The notes below the pieces were generated by a model. The model saw nothing but the letters and a program-made list of their open reading frames with translations, made no database searches and was not told the origin of the DNA. DNA of 64,000 bases from Halomonas daqiaonensis (GTDB lineage: Bacteria; Pseudomonadota; Gammaproteobacteria; Pseudomonadales; Halomonadaceae): positions 1-64,000 of the forward strand of contig NZ_FOBC01000018.1 in the NCBI RefSeq assembly GCF_900109725.1. Reading direction: 5' to 3'. Position numbers and translations under genes: made by a program. Shown here piece after piece: positions 1 through 8,527 of the stretch. Positions within the stretch are counted from its first letter, which is position 1. Each line of letters starts with the position of its first letter.

Positions 1-270
1 GTGTATCACCGGCTACCGGATCGCATCCGCGCCCACGCGCTGATTTGCTTCCTCGCCCTGGTGCTTTACCGCGTGCTGCGAATGCGCTTGAAGGCCAGTG
101 ATAACCCACTGTCACCGACGAGGGCGCTGGAAATTGCCCGCAAGATCCAGTTCCACCAGGTCCTGCTTCACCGTCGCGAGACGGCGAGCGGCCTAACCAA
201 ATTGAAGCCTGAACAACGCGACCTTTTCGAGGCGATTGGGCTACCGGCACCTGCCGCATCCCGCTTGTAG
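1..270 (+). CDS. IS1634-like transposase, C-terminal part (cut by window edge)
   Basis: The frame is open at the left window edge and ends in TAG at 268-270, giving the last 89 residues of a transposase. The stretch DRIRAHALICFLALVLYRVL is the typical C-terminal end of IS1634-type DDE transposases of the IS4 superfamily, in which a hydrophobic helix follows the catalytic core. The catalytic residues would lie outside the window. Only the C-terminus is visible, so it is not possible to say whether the element is intact. The insertion element lies just upstream of the Wadjet-like operon and on the same strand. Confidence 0.75.
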   Translation: MYHRLPDRIRAHALICFLALVLYRVLRMRLKASDNPLSPTRALEIARKIQFHQVLLHRRETASGLTKLKPEQRDLFEAIGLPAPAASRL

Positions 271-493
271 TGCCAATTTTCGAAATGCGTATCCAGGCTA
301 ATCAATAGTTTACGCTTCTATCTGTCGAACTCGGGGGAGTTTGGGGCCGATACCACGGTAGCCTTTGCCTCGATGTGGCTGCTGGTTCGAAGGAGTAAAC
401 CCTGACTACTCTTCTTTGAACCAACCGATCGGCTCGGGCACCATCCTGATTTCGCTTACGGGCGCATGGAATGCCAACCACCAAGGACGCGAC
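271..493 (+). other. Gap between IS element and jet operon; possible IS right end
   Basis: This stretch of 223 bases has no convincing gene. It should contain the right terminal inverted repeat of the upstream insertion sequence, possibly around 320-345 where the sequence CTGTCGAACTCGGGGGAG lies, and the promoter of the jet operon. The matching left end is outside the window, so the IS boundary cannot be proved here. The jetC reading frame is open back to 365 but has no better start than 494. Confidence 0.3.
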
Positions 494-3400
494 ATGGCTC
501 ACCTGCAACGCATCGTGATGATTCACGGCCATCTCGAGGGGGTGGTGGAACTCAGTGTGGACGGCCACACCAACATTTGTGGCACCAATGCTTCAGGCAA
601 GACCACCCTGCAGCGTCTGGTGCCGGTGTTCTACGGTGAGCAGCCCAACAAGGTGGTGCCGAAGACCCGACTCAAGTTCGACGCCTTCTATCTGCCACAC
701 CGCAACAGCTATCTCGTCTATGAGTATCGTCGCGAGGAGGGCGACGTCTGTCAGGCAGTGCTGACACGCAAGAGTGATGGCGGTGTCGAGTATCGCTTCG
801 TTGGGGATCCCTACCGCCCAGAGGATTACCTGGTGGAAAGCGAAGGCGGCGTCACTGCTCTGGATTACGCCCAGTGGGCCAACGGCCTTCGCCGCCAGGG
901 TGTCTCGGTCTCGCCTAAGCTTGGTGCCACCTCTGAATACCGCTCGGTGATCCAGAACGACTTCACCCAGCTTGGCGTCTCCCAACCCCGCGGCAACAGC
1001 AAGGAGGGGCTGCGGCTGCGTCAGGTCGCCGCCCGCTTTAGCCTGGTGCGACCCGGGCAGCGCATCCGCCACATGGAGAAGCTGGTCTCGGCGGTGCATG
1101 CCAAGGAGGGCAAGATGGACACCCTCAAGACCATGCTGGCGGCGATCTTCGAGGAGGATGGCGTCGAGCTGCCGGTCACTCGTATCCGCAACACCAAGGC
1201 ACGGGAGTGGATTGCGCGCATGCGTCAGTCGATGCGCCTGGAGCCGCTTCAGCGCTCGCTGGCTGCCCTGGAGAGCCTCGATCGCGAGATCGCTGATATC
1301 GAGACCTCGCTGTGGCAGCTGCGGCCCCAGCTCGAGGCTGACCACCACCGCGCCGATCGCGAGAGCGCAGACCTCGAGGCGCAGATCCAGAGCCAGCAGC
1401 GCGCCTTCCAGGCACGGGAGGAGGCCTACGAGGAAACACGCTATGCGCTGAATGAACGCTTGAGTTCGCTCGATAGCGAGCTGAGCAAGGCGCGAGCCGA
1501 CCTTGACGACCTGCAGCGCCAGTTCGAGGCCTTCGAGGAGGCCGACATGCCGAGTCTCGAACAGGACCTCAAGGCGCTGCCCCAGTGGCGTGACCAGCAA
1601 CAACAGCTGCGTGACCACCTGGAACTGATGCAGCAGGTGGTAAAGGAGAGCAGGGCCAGGCTGGAGGCGCGTCTGGTGGAGCTGGGCGACTCCCTTGAGC
1701 AGCGCCGCGATGAGCTTCAGGCGCTGATCGATGCGCTGGGCGAGGAGAAGGAGGCTTGTCGCGATCAGCAGAACGATGCCGAAAGCCGCCTGGACGTCGA
1801 CTACCAGGCCCGCCGCCAGGCCCTGGACGACGACTATCGCACCCGCCTGGAGACGATCACTGTCCGGCTCTCCGAGCTCAAGGCGCAGCTTTCCCATAGT
1901 GCCCAGACCCCGGAAGAGATCCGCGAGGCGGAGCAGGCCCAGGCCCGGGTCGACCAGGCTCAAAACGAGCAGAGTGCTGCTTCTGCCGCCATGGAGAACG
2001 TGCGAGCCGAACTCGATGAGCGTAAGCAGGAGCGCGAGGGCGCCGATCGGGAGCTGGAAAGAGCCCGAGCACAGCGCACCCGCATCGAGACGCACTGCGA
2101 AGCCCTGCTGATCCAGCGCGACCCTGCGCAGGGCAGCCTGCGCCACTTTCTGCGCCACCATCGTCCGGGCTGGGAGCAGGGCCTGGGCAAGGTGATCGCT
2201 CCCGAGCTCCTCGAGCGCCGTGACCTGGCGCCCCAGCTCAACGACACCGCCAGCGACGACCTTTACGGACTGACGCTGGACCTGGCCGCCATCGCAATGC
2301 CCGATTACGCCCAGGACGAGGCCAGCCTGCTAGCCGAGATCGAGGCTGCAGAAGCGGCAGTGGGCGAAGCCCAGGAGACCGAGAAAGGCGCCGAGAAGGT
2401 GCTGCGCGCCTGCCACCAGAAGGTCCAGGAGATGGACGCGCGCCTCGACCGCGCCCGTAGCGCCCGACGTCGCGCCGCTGAGGAGGTGGACTACGCTTTG
2501 CAGGCACGCAGTCAGTGCCAGCTGCGCCACGCCGCCGCCCAGCAGGAACGCCAGGCCGCCTGTCGCGAGGCGTTGGAGGAGCAGGAGGCTATTCAGCAGA
2601 CGCTGCGCGATGAGCAACGCCAGGCCCTGGAGTCGCTGGCTGATGGCCACCGGGCGCAACGCCTGGAGCTGACCGCCGACTTCCAGGGGCGGCTGGCCGG
2701 CTTCGATCAGCAGATCGTTCAATACCGCCGCCAGCTGGACGACCACAAGGAGGAGAATCGCCGCCAGCGTGACGAGCTGCAGGCCGCCTTCGACCGCGAG
2801 CTGACGGACCAAGGCGTCGACCCGGTCACCGTGCGCGAGACCCGCTCACGCCTTAAGGATCTGGATCAGCGCATCCGCCAGACCATGGGCCGGCAGGACG
2901 AGCTGGATGCCTATAGCCGCTTTATGCGTGTCGACTGGGGCGAGCGCAAGCCGCGCCTGGTAGAGAGGGAGGCCGAACTCTCCCGCGAGCGCCAGCAGGC
3001 CGAGCGCGAACGCGAACAGCACAGGGTTGAATTCCGTACCGCTCGCAGTGAGCACCAGGCGGCGGTGAGCGCGCTGAAGACCCATCGCGACGCAGCCAGG
3101 GCGCTGGCTGAGACCCTTGTTCCTCTGCTCGCCAAACTCGAAGCCTTGAGTCTCGAGCCTGCCCTGGAACCTGTCGCCGAGTCCCCGGGCGATGCCGATG
3201 AACGCATCGAGCGTGTTCGCCAGGGGCTTGCCGACCACGCCCGGCGCCTGGACGACCTGCGCCGCGGCTGCGAGAAGATCGAGTCCGAGCTGGTCAAGGG
3301 TGCCAGTGCCGACTTCCAGGATACCCTGGCGGCCGAGCGCGCCAGGCTCGAGGGCGAGAGTCCACGCCGGCTACTGCCGGTGATCGCCGGCATGCTCCAG

Positions 3401-4174
3401 CTGCTCGAGGGTCAACAGCAGCAGCTGCTGCAGGAGGGACGCAATCTAAGCGACGACCTCGACAAGTTCTTCACTGTGTTCCGCGACCTCAATCGGCGCA
3501 TCAATGCCCAGAGCCGGCGTCTGTCCGACGAGGTGGCAGACGACCTCAGGCTCGAGGGTATTGGCAGGGCCGAAGTGAAGATCCAGTCGACCATCGACGA
3601 GCTCGGTTTCTGGGAGCCGCTCAAGCGCTTTGCCCAGCGCTATCACGAATGGCGTGACTCGGGCCAGCCGCTGCCCGGTGATGACTACCTCGATGCCCTG
3701 GCCGACGTCGTGGAGCTCTTGCGCAGTGATCAGCAGTACAGTTTCGAGAGCCTGCTTCGCCTGGAGCTGCACCTCAACGAGGGTGGCACGGATCTGGTCA
3801 TCAGGAACGACCGGCAATTGCTGGAGTCCTCCAGCCATGGCATGGCCTACTTGATCCTGTGCAAGTTTCTACTCGCCTTCACCCGGTTGCTGCGCGGCCA
3901 GGCCGAAGTGGCCATCCATTGGCCCATCGACGAGATCGGTACCCTGGCCTACCACAACGTCGAGAAGCTCTTCGATGCCTGCGACAATAACCGTATCCAC
4001 ATCGTCGGCGCCTTCCCCAACCCGGAGTCGGATGTGCTGCTGCTGTTCCACAACCGTTACCTGATTGACCGCGATGAGGCGGCACCCAGTAAGCGACGTC
4101 TCAAGCGCATCGAACCGCGCCTGAGCCGCCTGGCGCAGCGGCTGCAGGCCCGTGCCGAGGAGGCCGCTTCATGA
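494..4174 (+). CDS. jetC: Wadjet/MksB-like SMC ATPase (JetC)
   Basis: This 1226-residue protein is an SMC/MukB-like ATPase, the motor of a condensin-type plasmid-defence complex. Residues 29-38 hold a Walker A motif (CGTNASGKTT). A very long Gln/Glu/Arg-rich coiled coil covers roughly residues 230-1010. The C-terminal head carries an ABC-signature-like SSSHGM near residue 1113 and a Walker B ending in DE (HWPIDEIGTL) near 1146. In Wadjet systems such a subunit forms the ATP-driven loop-extruding engine that senses small circular DNA. ATG 494 was chosen because it sits behind AAGGACG and directly precedes the conserved N-terminal head. The frame is open upstream to 365, but that extension looks non-coding. 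The stop overlaps jetB by four bases (ATGA). It belongs to the MukB/JetC class rather than the chromosomal SMC class, judged by context with MukE/F-like partners. Confidence 0.85.
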   Translation: MAHLQRIVMIHGHLEGVVELSVDGHTNICGTNASGKTTLQRLVPVFYGEQPNKVVPKTRLKFDAFYLPHRNSYLVYEYRREEGDVCQAVLTRKSDGGVEYRFVGDPYRPEDYLVESEGGVTALDYAQWANGLRRQGVSVSPKLGATSEYRSVIQNDFTQLGVSQPRGNSKEGLRLRQVAARFSLVRPGQRIRHMEKLVSAVHAKEGKMDTLKTMLAAIFEEDGVELPVTRIRNTKAREWIARMRQSMRLEPLQRSLAALESLDREIADIETSLWQLRPQLEADHHRADRESADLEAQIQSQQRAFQAREEAYEETRYALNERLSSLDSELSKARADLDDLQRQFEAFEEADMPSLEQDLKALPQWRDQQQQLRDHLELMQQVVKESRARLEARLVELGDSLEQRRDELQALIDALGEEKEACRDQQNDAESRLDVDYQARRQALDDDYRTRLETITVRLSELKAQLSHSAQTPEEIREAEQAQARVDQAQNEQSAASAAMENVRAELDERKQEREGADRELERARAQRTRIETHCEALLIQRDPAQGSLRHFLRHHRPGWEQGLGKVIAPELLERRDLAPQLNDTASDDLYGLTLDLAAIAMPDYAQDEASLLAEIEAAEAAVGEAQETEKGAEKVLRACHQKVQEMDARLDRARSARRRAAEEVDYALQARSQCQLRHAAAQQERQAACREALEEQEAIQQTLRDEQRQALESLADGHRAQRLELTADFQGRLAGFDQQIVQYRRQLDDHKEENRRQRDELQAAFDRELTDQGVDPVTVRETRSRLKDLDQRIRQTMGRQDELDAYSRFMRVDWGERKPRLVEREAELSRERQQAEREREQHRVEFRTARSEHQAAVSALKTHRDAARALAETLVPLLAKLEALSLEPALEPVAESPGDADERIERVRQGLADHARRLDDLRRGCEKIESELVKGASADFQDTLAAERARLEGESPRRLLPVIAGMLQLLEGQQQQLLQEGRNLSDDLDKFFTVFRDLNRRINAQSRRLSDEVADDLRLEGIGRAEVKIQSTIDELGFWEPLKRFAQRYHEWRDSGQPLPGDDYLDALADVVELLRSDQQYSFESLLRLELHLNEGGTDLVIRNDRQLLESSSHGMAYLILCKFLLAFTRLLRGQAEVAIHWPIDEIGTLAYHNVEKLFDACDNNRIHIVGAFPNPESDVLLLFHNRYLIDRDEAAPSKRRLKRIEPRLSRLAQRLQARAEEAAS

Positions 4175-4812
4175 TCGAGCGCTCTATGGTTGAACTGGGT
4201 CCCCTGATCGAACGCCTGCTGGCCGGCGAGTTCATTTGTGCGGTGAGCGACGAGAGCGCCTTCCGCCGCCTGCAGGACGACGAGGTTCGCGAGCAGCTCG
4301 ATACCTACTTGCGCCCGCTCAACCGCCGGCTAGCCACCAATGACGAGGGCAGCGTCTACTTCCTGGCCTGGCGAGCGCTCGATGAGGCCGCTCGGGAGCA
4401 GCTATCACGCCAGCTGGCGGACACCGTCAACAGCCTGCTGCCGATGCTGGAGTGGCTGCAGCTGGTGCAGGAAACGCTGGGCCGCGACGGCCTGGCCGCC
4501 CCCGGTGACGTGCTCAAGCCCGCTGACTTCAGCTCGCGTTGCGAGGACAACCAGGGGCTGCGCGAGCGCCTAGAACGCCTGGCCACCGACCCCTTCTTTG
4601 GCTCCCAGAGCGATCAGCTCGATGCCCAGCTCAAGCAGGTCTTCAAGCGCTTGAAGGAGCACGGCTACCTGCTTCAGCCCCATGCGGATCGCCAGTACTT
4701 CGTGGTCACCGCCAAGATCGATTACCTGGTCGACCTGGTGCGCTTCATACGCGATGAGGAGAACCTGCCCGTGGATGACCAGGCTCCGGCTAGCCAGGAG
4801 AGCCTGCTGTGA
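4171..4812 (+). CDS. jetB: MukE/MksE-like subunit (JetB)
   Basis: This 213-residue acidic protein has no membrane segment. Its size, position and predicted helical/winged-helix character match the small MukE/MksE/JetB subunit that bridges the kleisin and the SMC heads. The N-terminus (LGPLIERLLAGEFICAV) and the C-terminal part (LKEHGYLLQPHADRQYFVVTAKIDYLVDLVRFI) resemble the paired winged-helix layout of MksE/DUF4194-type proteins. The start overlaps the jetC stop (ATGA) and the end overlaps the jetA start (GTGA), so translation is probably coupled. The assignment rests more on operon context than on sharp motifs. A second in-frame ATG at 4186 is an alternative start. Confidence 0.7.
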   Translation: MIERSMVELGPLIERLLAGEFICAVSDESAFRRLQDDEVREQLDTYLRPLNRRLATNDEGSVYFLAWRALDEAAREQLSRQLADTVNSLLPMLEWLQLVQETLGRDGLAAPGDVLKPADFSSRCEDNQGLRERLERLATDPFFGSQSDQLDAQLKQVFKRLKEHGYLLQPHADRQYFVVTAKIDYLVDLVRFIRDEENLPVDDQAPASQESLL

Positions 4813-6056
4813 GTGACGGCGATCCCCACGCTCTGGAGAGCCGCCTGATCAGCACCGGCGTCGAGCGTCTGGCCCTGCTCGGCAAGCACGCCGAGGCACT
4901 GATGGCCGGCTACGCCAGGGACGAGGTGCCTCTGGAGGGGCTCAGTACCACCGTACTCAACCGACTGCTGGCGGCGCGCATCCTGTGGCGGCCGGACGAG
5001 CAGGGCGGTGTGAAGCTCACCCCCAAGGTACGCGAGCTGATCGCCGAGATGCTCGCCGACGAGACGCGGCGGCACGTCAACGCCGATGTGGCCGAGACCC
5101 TGGAGCTTATCCGCACCCTGGTGCAGAGCTACCGCGAGGCTCGTGACGCCGGCGAGTACTGGCGCCAGGAACAGCAGCTATTGCGCCTGCGTCAGGAGGT
5201 AGATGACCTCAACGGCCGCTTCGCCGACGCCATCGACAGCCTGTGGCGGCGCCTCAACAGCGACTTCGGCTTCGTCAGCCGCCTGGGCGACAAGATTCGC
5301 GAGAACGAACGCGCCCAGAAGCAGATCGTTCGCCTGCTCGATGGCCTGGAACTGATCGACTTCCACGAGCTGATCGAGCTGGTAGGCAGCGATGGCACCT
5401 TGCGCAAGCTGTTGGTCAGCGGCCTGCAGCACCAGCTCACCCAGCACTACACCAGCCTGCGCGAGGTGCAGCGGCGCATGGTCGAGTTGATGGCGCGCTT
5501 CCGCCAGCAGCAGTCGCGAAGCCGCCTGGTAGCCGGCATGGCCGGCTTCCTTCGTGAGCATCCCGGCTTCGTGCCCGGCAACTACGCCCGGCGCAGCGAG
5601 GTACCGACGCTGGTCAACCGCGCCGCCCCGCTGATCGCCTCCGGCGCCGCGGCCCTGGATCATCATCCCGATACGCGAGTACTCACCGAGCTGTTGCATC
5701 AGCTGCCGCAGCCTACCCATCGACCGGACCCGGTTACCGCCGCTGGCGCCGCTGCTCCCCAGGAAGACACGCTTGTCGCCACTCGCCATCAGGCACTCAA
5801 GGAGGACGTGGAGCGCTTCTATCTCTCGGTGGTGGACCGCGGGGGTGAAAAACTGAGCGCCCTGGAGTACCTGCAGGAAGGCGAACTGGAGTGGGGTGAG
5901 GAGATCTGGCTTTTCCAGGTGATTGCCGAATTCCAGGGCCTTCCCAGAGGCGAGCAACGCGTCTTTTGTCTGCGTCAGCAGGAGAGCCAGGCCAGCTCCT
6001 TTAACCACCTGCGGCTGATCCATGACGTCAGTCTGGAACTGAGGGTGGGGGCATGA
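4809..6056 (+). CDS. jetA: MukF/kleisin-like subunit (JetA)
   Basis: This 415-residue protein occupies the kleisin position of a condensin-type operon. The N-terminal 90 residues look like a winged-helix domain (STTVLNRLLAARILWRPDEQ). Long amphipathic helices follow at residues 95-240, rich in Gln, Arg and Leu, then a less conserved linker around residues 290-325, and a C-terminal domain. This layout is that of MukF/MksF/JetA, which closes the SMC ring by binding the ATPase heads and JetB. The start is a GTG overlapping the jetB stop. The end overlaps the jetD start by four bases. No enzymatic motif is seen, as expected for a structural subunit. Confidence 0.7.
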   Translation: MSDGDPHALESRLISTGVERLALLGKHAEALMAGYARDEVPLEGLSTTVLNRLLAARILWRPDEQGGVKLTPKVRELIAEMLADETRRHVNADVAETLELIRTLVQSYREARDAGEYWRQEQQLLRLRQEVDDLNGRFADAIDSLWRRLNSDFGFVSRLGDKIRENERAQKQIVRLLDGLELIDFHELIELVGSDGTLRKLLVSGLQHQLTQHYTSLREVQRRMVELMARFRQQQSRSRLVAGMAGFLREHPGFVPGNYARRSEVPTLVNRAAPLIASGAAALDHHPDTRVLTELLHQLPQPTHRPDPVTAAGAAAPQEDTLVATRHQALKEDVERFYLSVVDRGGEKLSALEYLQEGELEWGEEIWLFQVIAEFQGLPRGEQRVFCLRQQESQASSFNHLRLIHDVSLELRVGA

Positions 6057-6961
6057 ACCTGTCGTCGCGTGCTCGAAACGTGCTCCGCGAGGCTGGCCAG
6101 GCGTTGCGTAGTGCTCCAAGCATAGAGAAGCGCCGCAGCAAGGTAGTGAACGAGATCGTTGATTGGTGTCAGGAGCACGATATCGAAACCGGCCCGCGCC
6201 TCTCCCACGCCCGTCTGCAGCTAGACCGTGAGCTACTCACCCGGATTGACGAAACCCTGGCCTCTCTGGGGGAGCCTGCCATCGCGGCTGATCTCAGCGG
6301 CCTGACTACCACCGAGCAGGCCTCACTTGGTAACCGTGAGGAGAAGAGCGTCCGCGAGAAGCCTCGCGATCGACGCGTACTGGCCTGCTTTCCTGCTGCT
6401 GCGGAGCAGCGGTCGGGCCTGATCCGCCGCTGCTGCGACGTCCTCGACCTCGACTGGCACGAACTCAATCTCGACGCCTTCGACGTGCTGGTTCAGGTCG
6501 AGAATCTCGATAGCTTCTACGCACTCCCGCCGACCATTCCGGTGCTGGCCAACGGGTCCCGTCCGTTAGTGCTCTACCGTGGCGACAGCCACTACGGTGG
6601 GGCCTTCGCCAGGGTGGCCGAGGCCTGGGCTGAGAGCGCCAGGCCCCACCTCTATCTCGGTGACTTCGACGCCAAGGGGGTGAGCATCGCGCTTTCTAGC
6701 CGCGCCACCCATCTTCTGCTGCCGCCGCTCGAAGATCTTTCAGAGCGCGCCAACGCCGCGCATCTGCCGTCCGAGCAGCAGAGCTACCAGCCGGCCCTGC
6801 GTGACCACGCCGCCCGTCTGCCCGTTGGTCACCCGCTGACCGACTACCTCGTCATCCTGCTTCGAGAGCAGCGCGGCCTGCGGCAGCAGTGGTTTGGTGA
6901 TTTACTGGAAGGAGTGCCGCTGAATGAATCTGGTCTATTGCATTCGTGGCACCAGCGGTAG
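6053..6961 (+). CDS. jetD: Toprim-domain nuclease subunit (JetD)
   Basis: This 302-residue protein carries a topoisomerase-primase (Toprim) fold, the nuclease of Wadjet/MksBEFG systems that cleaves plasmid DNA once the condensin has extruded it. The expected acidic residues are visible: Glu150 in VQVENLDSFY, and Asp204/Asp206 in YLGDFDAKGVSIAL. The N-terminal 100 residues would be the arm/dimer region. At 302 residues it is shorter than JetD proteins of about 380-400 residues in type I systems, but the C-terminal part (HPLTDYLVILLREQRGLRQQ) looks intact. The overlap with the jetA stop (ATGA) makes it the last gene of a four-gene translationally coupled operon. Confidence 0.75.
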   Translation: MNLSSRARNVLREAGQALRSAPSIEKRRSKVVNEIVDWCQEHDIETGPRLSHARLQLDRELLTRIDETLASLGEPAIAADLSGLTTTEQASLGNREEKSVREKPRDRRVLACFPAAAEQRSGLIRRCCDVLDLDWHELNLDAFDVLVQVENLDSFYALPPTIPVLANGSRPLVLYRGDSHYGGAFARVAEAWAESARPHLYLGDFDAKGVSIALSSRATHLLLPPLEDLSERANAAHLPSEQQSYQPALRDHAARLPVGHPLTDYLVILLREQRGLRQQWFGDLLEGVPLNESGLLHSWHQR

Positions 6962-7132
6962 GGCTGGCGGTCTCAATGAAGGCGCTGGAAGCGCGCGCCG
7001 AGAAACTCCCGCTACTGCCGGGCAAGGTAAGGGGGGCTGAAGGAACAAAGGATGTTGCCCGTCACCTCTGCTAAAGGATCTCACTGTCGACCAGGTTACC
7101 GTCGGAGTTAAAGAGCCGACAGAGCGGTGGGG

Positions 7133-8113
7133 TCAAACGCTCCTCCAGGCCGCCTCGTTGACCAGGTTGATCGGGTGTTCGCCCCGGAGTGCCAGGACCA
7201 GATTGTCCACCGCACGTTGAGCCATGGCATGGCGCGTCTCATGAGTGGCCGAGCCGATGTGCGGCAGGGCCACTACATTCGTCATGTGTGGCAGAGGCGA
7301 CTCCGGCGACAGCGGCTCCTGCTCGAACACGTCCAGGCCGGCAGCGCGAATGCGGCCCATCTCCAGCGCCTCGATGAGCGCCGCCTCGTTGACGACCTGT
7401 CCGCGCGCGATGTTGACGAAGATCGCAGTGGGCTTCATCAAGGCAAACTCTCGCTCGCCGATCAGGTGCTCGGTCTCGGCGGTGAGCGGCACGGTGACAC
7501 AGATGATATCTGCCTCGGCGAGCAGCGAGTCCATCTCGTGGCGCTCGGCACCGAGTTCCACCTCCAGCTCGGGCTTGGGGGAGGCTTTGGTGTAGAGGAT
7601 GCGCATACCGAAGCCCAAGGCGCCGCGCCGCGCCACGGCGGCGCCGATGCGTCCGAAGCCGATCATGCCCAGGGTCTTGCCGTGCACGTCGCTGCCGAAG
7701 TGCTCGGGTCCGATCCCGGTTTGCCATTCACCACGCTTGATCAGCTCGGCCAGCTCCACGGCGCGCCGGGCGGTGGCCATTATCAGCAGAAAGCCGGTGT
7801 CGGCAGTGGTCTCGGTGAGCACGTCGGGGGTGTTGCACAGCAAGATGCCACGGCGGGTCAGCTCCTCGACGGGATACTTGTCGTAGCCCACCGAGATGGT
7901 GGCGATGGCCTCTAGGTTTGGGGCTTCCTCCAGCAATTCGGGGGTGATCGCCACGCTGGCTCCGATCAAGCCGTGGGCGTCGGGCAGCGCTGAACGGAAG
8001 GCGGGGTCGTCGGCTGAGGCCAGGTCGGGAAAGGTCTGGACTTCGAAGTCTTGGCCAAGCTGGGCCAACTGCTCGTCGTTCAGGCGGCCATAGGCGAGGA
8101 TGCGTTTCTTCAT
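7133..8113 (-). CDS. ghrB: 2-ketoaldonate / glyoxylate-hydroxypyruvate reductase (GhrB/TkrA type)
   Basis: This 326-residue protein is a D-isomer-specific 2-hydroxyacid dehydrogenase. The Rossmann motif GFGRIGAAVA, the substrate Arg in NIARGQVV, the Glu in DVFEQEP and the catalytic His in PHIGSAT are all present. The block ISVGYDKYPVEELTRRGILL is characteristic of the GhrB/TkrA group, which reduces glyoxylate, hydroxypyruvate and 2-ketogluconate with NAD(P)H. It is divergent from the glucarate catabolic operon, with about 410 bases between the start codons, so it probably shares that control region. A decayed paralogue lies at 56409-56584 next to kdgK. The exact in vivo substrate is not decided by the sequence. 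Confidence 0.85.
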   Translation of the reverse strand: MKKRILAYGRLNDEQLAQLGQDFEVQTFPDLASADDPAFRSALPDAHGLIGASVAITPELLEEAPNLEAIATISVGYDKYPVEELTRRGILLCNTPDVLTETTADTGFLLIMATARRAVELAELIKRGEWQTGIGPEHFGSDVHGKTLGMIGFGRIGAAVARRGALGFGMRILYTKASPKPELEVELGAERHEMDSLLAEADIICVTVPLTAETEHLIGEREFALMKPTAIFVNIARGQVVNEAALIEALEMGRIRAAGLDVFEQEPLSPESPLPHMTNVVALPHIGSATHETRHAMAQRAVDNLVLALRGEHPINLVNEAAWRSV

Positions 8114-8440
8114 TGTTAAGGCTCCTTTAGGTTCTCTTTTCCGTTGATGTTTCTATAGATTACGCACACCCGCTGGTGGGCGATCAGCCAGCTGATGCCT
8201 GTCAGACTCCGCCCCTCGAAGCTGATTCATCATGCGGTCGACAGCCAGGATCGGTAGACCCACTGTCTTCATGGGGTCGGTTTCTACCCGCTGTCAGCCC
8301 CCGTGTCGTGAGTGCCGGCCGCCAGAGCTAGGCTTGCGCCCCTGCTATCTTGCCTTAGCTTAACCTCTCTGGCCTTAAACTTTGGTCGCAATTTGATCAG
8401 TAGCCCTTGCGGAGGCCCAAGAGGGCGATTAACTTACCAG

Positions 8441-8458
8441 TTGTATGATGTATGACAA
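8441..8458. promoter_or_regulatory. Candidate GntR/FCD operator (TGT-ATG-ACA type)
   Basis: The sequence contains TGTATGACAA at 8449-8458, preceded by TTGTATGA at 8441-8448. The TGT-N3-ACA spacing is that expected for FadR-family (FCD) GntR regulators. The same core recurs at 26114-26124, 30936-30944 and, less perfectly, at 44892-44899, each between divergent sugar-acid operons. The regulator is inferred, not shown. Confidence 0.45.
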
Positions 8459-8471
8459 CAACGCTGTTGTC
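8454..8471. promoter_or_regulatory. Inverted repeat overlapping the operator
   Basis: GACAACA (8454-8460) and TGTTGTC (8465-8471) form a perfect 7-base inverted repeat around ACGC. It overlaps the TGTATGACAA site by a few bases and lies about 57 bases upstream of kdgD. It could be a second operator or a leader hairpin. Confidence 0.4.
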
Positions 8472-8527
8472 GTTACCCCTGCGGCGGTCGGGGAGTCCCT
8501 GGCCCCGGTAAGCATGAGGACGGTTGC

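Larger units (their letters stand above)
8114..8527. other. Divergent control region between ghrB and kdgD
   Basis: This 414-base non-coding stretch separates two divergent catabolic units. No protein or RNA gene is recognisable. Near the kdgD side lies the pair GTATGAT/GTATGAC (8443-8456), followed by an inverted repeat at 8454-8471; both are listed separately. A weak GAGGA ribosome-binding site precedes the GTG start of kdgD. Confidence 0.5.

Noticed and set aside
593-2161. Long minus-strand open frame opposite jetC
   Set aside because: It is a GC-driven shadow of the coiled-coil coding region; its Leu/Gln-rich translation has no recognisable domain.
6962-7132. Possible continuation of jetD or a small gene after it
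   Set aside because: A short frame (MKALEARAEKLPLLPGKV) is present but has no ribosome-binding site of note and no known family; jetD already ends after its conserved C-terminal block.
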